NCBI GenBank assembly: GCA_043777895.1
Contig: JAYWHD010000087.1
Coordinates: forward strand, 1-8,896
Reading direction: 5' to 3'
Source of the DNA: JBDLSY01 sp043777895
Lineage (GTDB): Bacteria; Pseudomonadota; Gammaproteobacteria; Burkholderiales; Burkholderiaceae_C
Length of the DNA stretch: 8,896 bases
Part shown: positions 6,332 to 8,896 of the stretch, piece after piece
Numbering within the stretch: the stretch's first letter is position 1
How the letters are laid out: the number at the start of each line of letters is the position of its first letter
Made by a program: the position numbers and the translations under genes
The notes under the pieces: generated by a model
Database searches by the model: none
Told to the model about the DNA's origin: nothing
Seen by the model: only the letters and a program-made list of their open reading frames with translations

Positions 6332-7117
6332 ATGAATATTTTTTGTATCGCTAATCAAAAAGGTGGTGTTGGTAAAACCACAACAACTGTTAATTTAGCC
6401 GCAGGTTTAGCCAAAATAGGACAGCGTGTTTTATTGATTGATTTAGACCCTCAAGGCAATGCCACAATGGGCAGTGGTATTGATAAACAAGCTTTAGCCA
6501 GTACAGTGTATCAAGTATTAATTGGTAAAAGCAGCATTAAAAAGACTGTTGTATTGAGTGAAGCAGGTTATCACGTCTTACCCGCTAACCGTGAATTAGC
6601 AGGTGCTGAAATTGATTTAGTCACCGAAGAAGGCCGTGAAATCAAATTAAAGCAGGCTTTGAATTCAGTGAAAAAAGACTACGATTTTGTATTGGTTGAT
6701 TGTCCACCCTCACTGTCTTTATTGACACTCAATGGCTTAATTTGTGCTAAAGGCGTGATTATCCCTATGCAGTGCGAGTATTTTGCACTAGAAGGCTTAA
6801 GTGACTTAGTCAATACCATTAAACGTGTTACCGCAAACCTAAATACTGATTTAACAATTATTGGTTTATTGCGTGTGATGTACGACCCACGTATGACCTT
6901 AAGCCAACAGGTATCGGCACAACTAGAACAGTTTTTTGGTGATAAATTATTCCAAACTATTATTCCACGCAATGTACGGCTTGCAGAAGCACCTAGCCAT
7001 GGCAAGCCAGGAGTTACTTTTGACCCAAGCTCACGCGGGGCTAAAGCCTATATTAGTTTTGCTCAAGAGTTACTACAACGTGTTTCACGTGAAACACCAA
7101 TATCTGTGTCTGATTAG
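6332..7117 (+). CDS. parA: Chromosome partitioning ATPase ParA (Soj)
   Basis: Deviant Walker-type ATPase that binds the nucleoid non-specifically in its ATP form and moves ParB-parS complexes to segregate the replication origin. It has 261 residues, the short chromosomal type without an N-terminal helix-turn-helix. Visible: KGGVGKTTT with the signature lysines K10 and K15, LLIDLDPQGNAT (34-45), the Walker B-like strand FVLVDCPPS (119-127), IIPMQCEYFALEGL (143-156), and PRNVRLAEAPSHGKP (212-226). The start has AAAGG 9 bp upstream and MNIFCIANQKGG fits the family exactly. The last codons (residues 250-255, VSRET) are encoded by the third parS, so centromere and coding sequence share bases. parB follows on the same strand, its start 141 bp after the parA stop. 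Confidence 0.98.
   Translation: MNIFCIANQKGGVGKTTTTVNLAAGLAKIGQRVLLIDLDPQGNATMGSGIDKQALASTVYQVLIGKSSIKKTVVLSEAGYHVLPANRELAGAEIDLVTEEGREIKLKQALNSVKKDYDFVLVDCPPSLSLLTLNGLICAKGVIIPMQCEYFALEGLSDLVNTIKRVTANLNTDLTIIGLLRVMYDPRMTLSQQVSAQLEQFFGDKLFQTIIPRNVRLAEAPSHGKPGVTFDPSSRGAKAYISFAQELLQRVSRETPISVSD
7081..7096. promoter_or_regulatory. parS: parS centromere site 3, inside the parA 3' end
   Basis: Third exact copy of the 16-bp parS palindrome, spanning codons 250-255 of parA. The fully conserved sequence inside coding DNA indicates selection on the DNA as well as on the protein. Confidence 0.96.
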
Positions 7118-7173
7118 TTTAATTAATCTAATATACGTAATTCTGTGCAGATACCACTGACGACACCCATTAA

Positions 7174-7190
7174 GATATTTATTAAATATC
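7174..7190. other. Inverted repeat upstream of parB
   Basis: Perfect stem GATATTT-ATT-AAATATC, 7 bp with a 3-base loop, directly abutting the first 9-bp repeat unit at 7191. It is A/T-rich and lacks a T tract, so it is not a standard terminator. It could be an operator half-site pair or an RNA hairpin in the parA-parB message. Confidence 0.65.
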
Positions 7191-7244
7191 AATATTTGCA
7201 ATATCTTCAATATATTCAATATCTCCAATATACTCAACATTTTC
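7191..7244. repeat. Six 9-bp tandem repeats before parB
   Basis: Six head-to-tail units: AATATTTGC, AATATCTTC, AATATATTC, AATATCTCC, AATATACTC, AACATTTTC. The first five bases are conserved in five of six units, positions 6-8 vary, and every unit ends in C. Because the unit is a multiple of three it stays open in the parB frame, where it would read as QY-rich triplets, but the parB start lies after it. The array ends 14 bp before the ATG. Confidence 0.88.
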
Positions 7245-7258
7245 AAAGCCTTAACTTT

Positions 7259-8209
7259 ATGACTAACACGCCGCATAATACTACGACTAAAAAGAAACTA
7301 CGCGGTTTAGGGCGTGGTCTAGACACCTTATTGGGTACAGACCATTCAAACTTAATCAGTCAAACAGGTAAACCAACGACTTTGTTAGTGAGTCAATTAA
7401 AATCAGGGTTGTACCAGCCGCGTACACAGATGGACGAAGCTGCGTTAAATACTTTAGCGGAATCGATTAAATCGCACGGCTTAATACAACCTATTTTGGT
7501 GCGTTCACTCAATATATCTAGTCAAGGGCATATTCAGTATGAAATTATTGCGGGTGAACGCCGTTGGCGTGCCAGTCAAATAGCAGGCTTAACTGAAGTA
7601 CCTGTGTTAATTAAAGAAGTCAGCAACGAAAATGCCGCTGTTATGGCATTGATTGAAAATATTCAGCGCGAAAATTTAAATCCATTAGAAGAAGCACAAG
7701 GTATTGACCGTTTGATTCGTGAGTTTGGTTTAACACACGATAGAGCCGCGCATGCCGTAGGCCGTAGCCGCTCTACAGTCAGTAATTTATTGCGTTTATT
7801 AAACTTATGCTCGCCCGTACAAGCTATGTTAATGGCAGGTGACTTAGATATGGGGCATGCCCGTGCTTTATTAACTGTAGACAATGCAACGCAAATACAA
7901 CTCGCTCATCAAATTGTACAAAAACAATTATCCGTTCGTGATGCCGAAAAGTTAGTCAATATAAATACTAATAACCTCACCTCAAACTCCAGTAATACAA
8001 TAAACAATACAACACAAAACACAACAAAATCATCGCTTAAAACCCCTGTAAATCAAGATACCCAACGTTTAGTTGAACAACTAAGCGATAGTTTAGGGGC
8101 AGCAGTTGTTTTAGAAATGGGTAAAAATGGCAAAGGCACACTCACTATATCGTTTAAAGGCTTAGATATATTACAAGGCGTTATTGAAAAATTAGGGATA
8201 GTTAATTAG
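7259..8209 (+). CDS. parB: Chromosome partitioning protein ParB (Spo0J)
   Basis: CTP-dependent clamp that loads at parS and spreads along DNA, partner of ParA. Start chosen at ATG 7259, giving 316 residues and the typical lead-in to RGLGRGLDTLLG (residues 15-26). An in-frame GTG at 7145 would add 38 residues including a QYLQYLQYIQY stretch encoded by a tandem repeat; this is not a family feature, so I rejected it. Visible: LYQPRTQMDEAALNTLAESI (51-70), CTP-binding GERRWRA (99-105), ENIQRENLNPLEEA (133-146), helix-turn-helix with VGRSRSTVSNLLRLLNL (167-183), an Asn/Thr/Ser-rich linker (about 234-262) longer than common, and the C-terminal dimerisation domain ending GKGTLTISFKGLDILQGVIEKL. No clear Shine-Dalgarno sequence. 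It is probably co-transcribed with parA and is convergent with trmL. Confidence 0.96.
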   Translation: MTNTPHNTTTKKKLRGLGRGLDTLLGTDHSNLISQTGKPTTLLVSQLKSGLYQPRTQMDEAALNTLAESIKSHGLIQPILVRSLNISSQGHIQYEIIAGERRWRASQIAGLTEVPVLIKEVSNENAAVMALIENIQRENLNPLEEAQGIDRLIREFGLTHDRAAHAVGRSRSTVSNLLRLLNLCSPVQAMLMAGDLDMGHARALLTVDNATQIQLAHQIVQKQLSVRDAEKLVNINTNNLTSNSSNTINNTTQNTTKSSLKTPVNQDTQRLVEQLSDSLGAAVVLEMGKNGKGTLTISFKGLDILQGVIEKLGIVN

Positions 8210-8241
8210 TCATAAATTAATCATAAATTAATCATAATTAG
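8210..8241. repeat. 11-bp tandem repeat after parB
   Basis: Two exact units TCATAAATTAA (8210-8220 and 8221-8231) and a third, shortened and changed unit TCATAATTAG (8232-8241), beginning on the base after the parB stop. It lies in the 74-bp convergent space between parB and trmL, which has no G/C-rich terminator stem. TTAATG and CATTAA near 8250-8278 could pair weakly. Confidence 0.8.
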
Positions 8242-8283
8242 TTAGTGATATTAATGAATAATATTAATTAAAGCATTAATAAC

Positions 8284-8760
8284 TTAACTCGCCCCCACAA
8301 AACCACATTGTCGCCAAGCTTCATACACTGTAACTGCAATGCTGTTGCTTAAATTTAAACTACGTTGCGTAGGCAACATCGGTAGACGCAAGCGATTAGC
8401 TACAGTAAATTCATTACGCACTATTTCAGGCAAACCTTTGGTTTCACTACCAAATACCAGTACATCACCTGTTTTAAATTCAATGTCAGTATGTGGGCGG
8501 CTACCTTTGGTGGTAAGGGCATACCACTGCCCTGTCGGACTTAATATTTTTATGGCACTACTGGCATCAGCCCAGCTCTCGTGTACGTGTAATGCAGAAT
8601 ATTCATGGTAATCTAAACCTGCTCGCCGTAAATGATAATCGCTTAATTCAAAGCCTAGCGGTTTAATTAAATGTAACGTACAGCCTGTATTTGCCGCTAA
8701 TCTAATTGCATTGCCTGTATTCGGCGGTATTTCAGGGTGAACCAATACAATATGAAACAT
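8284..8760 (-). CDS. trmL: tRNA (cytidine/uridine-34-2'-O)-methyltransferase
   Basis: SPOUT-class SAM-dependent enzyme (formerly YibK) that methylates the ribose of the wobble base in tRNA-Leu isoacceptors. It has 158 residues, against 157 in E. coli. Visible: the N-terminal strand and loop IVLVHPEIPPNTGNAIRLAA (4-23, with Asn14), RRAGLDYHEY (45-54), ALTTKGS (81-87), and the trefoil-knot SAM site: VFGSETKGLP (102-111), RLPMLP (125-130) and RSLNLSNSIAVTVYEAWRQ (133-151). AAGG lies 5 bp before the ATG. It lies 64 bp downstream of another minus-strand gene and may be co-transcribed with it; it is convergent to parB. Confidence 0.97.
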   Translation of the reverse strand: MFHIVLVHPEIPPNTGNAIRLAANTGCTLHLIKPLGFELSDYHLRRAGLDYHEYSALHVHESWADASSAIKILSPTGQWYALTTKGSRPHTDIEFKTGDVLVFGSETKGLPEIVRNEFTVANRLRLPMLPTQRSLNLSNSIAVTVYEAWRQCGFVGAS

Positions 8761-8792
8761 AAAAACCTTTTGTCGTTTTAAAGATATGCGTT

Positions 8793-8811
8793 GCTACTTA
8801 AAAATAGTAGC
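8793..8811 (-). other. Inverted repeat between trmL and the upstream gene
   Basis: GCTACT and AGTAGC pair around a 7-base loop, 13 bp after the stop of the upstream minus-strand gene and 32 bp before trmL. On the minus strand no T tract follows, so it is not a canonical terminator. It may be a processing or partial-termination hairpin within a transcript running into trmL. Confidence 0.4.
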
Positions 8812-8824
8812 GTTTTAAGGCGGA

Positions 8825-8896
8825 CTAATCAATGTATTTTTCAAACGGTTTAGCATATTTCTCAATCATATATTCTGAACGCCTGTAAACTTGTGC
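8825..8896 (-). CDS. C-terminal end of an unidentified protein
   Basis: From the window edge the minus strand reads 23 sense codons, AQVYRRSEYMIEKYAKPFEKYI then Asp, and ends with TAG at 8825-8827. The balanced charged and aromatic composition looks like a genuine protein end, and the strand and distance to trmL (64 bp) fit a shared transcript. I do not recognise the family, and the fragment is too short to assign a function. It is too short to exclude a chance open frame. Confidence 0.5.
   Translation of the reverse strand, partial: AQVYRRSEYMIEKYAKPFEKYID

Noticed and set aside
6679..7005. Minus-strand open frame opposite parA
   Set aside because: Antisense to conserved ParA motifs, no ribosome binding site; a shadow frame.
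6936..7160. Plus-strand frame overlapping the parA end and the parA-parB spacer
   Set aside because: Overlaps a certain gene in another frame and has no family features.
7145..7258. N-terminal extension of ParB from the GTG at 7145
   Set aside because: The 38 extra residues are encoded by the hairpin and the 9-bp repeat, have no ribosome binding site, and do not occur in ParB proteins, which normally start just before RGLGRGL.
8210..8283. Bidirectional terminator between parB and trmL
   Set aside because: The spacer is nearly all A/T; only weak self-pairing of ATTAAT-type words, no stem with G/C and no clear T tract.
8339..8611. Plus-strand open frame opposite trmL
   Set aside because: Antisense to the conserved SPOUT motifs of trmL; no independent support.

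Overview
This is an A+T-rich bacterial chromosome segment, most likely from a proteobacterium close to the betaproteobacterial type. The IleS, MetK and LpxL-like proteins carry sequence choices I associate with that class: GWDCHGMPIE and HCAPAYG in IleS, GGGAFSGKDPSKVDRS in MetK, and PDQVPKQGEG in the acyltransferase. This placement rests on family recall, not on a search. Three exact copies of the chromosomal partition site parS, together with parA and parB, indicate an origin-proximal region.

Layout, left to right. (1) The minus strand holds the N-terminal 726 codons of isoleucyl-tRNA synthetase (ileS, running off the left edge), preceded by metK (SAM synthetase), which starts at a GTG with a good ribosome binding site. 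(2) A divergent spacer leads into a plus-strand LpxL/HtrB-family lipid A acyltransferase. (3) A 176-bp spacer holds the first parS, a stack of short A/T tandem repeats and a 22-bp palindrome. (4) rsmG (16S rRNA m7G methyltransferase) is followed 15 bp later by a small GIY-YIG (T5orf172/MUG113-type) protein with a C-terminal RAMA-like region, then an intrinsic terminator. (5) The second parS sits in a likely parA promoter. parA carries the third parS inside its last codons, and parB follows after a hairpin and six 9-bp repeats. (6) On the minus strand, convergent to parB, lies trmL (tRNA wobble 2'-O-methyltransferase). The last 23 codons of an unidentified minus-strand gene reach the right edge.

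Functionally this is a core housekeeping block: tRNA charging, SAM supply, two SAM-dependent RNA methyltransferases, envelope lipid A maturation and chromosome segregation. ParB is expected to load on the three parS sites, and ParA to move the resulting complexes. The non-core element is the GIY-YIG protein, which splits the common rsmG-parA-parB order. The other notable theme is that most of the longer spacers contain their own short, A/T-rich tandem repeat of a different unit length. I found no CRISPR array, insertion sequence, tRNA or rRNA gene.
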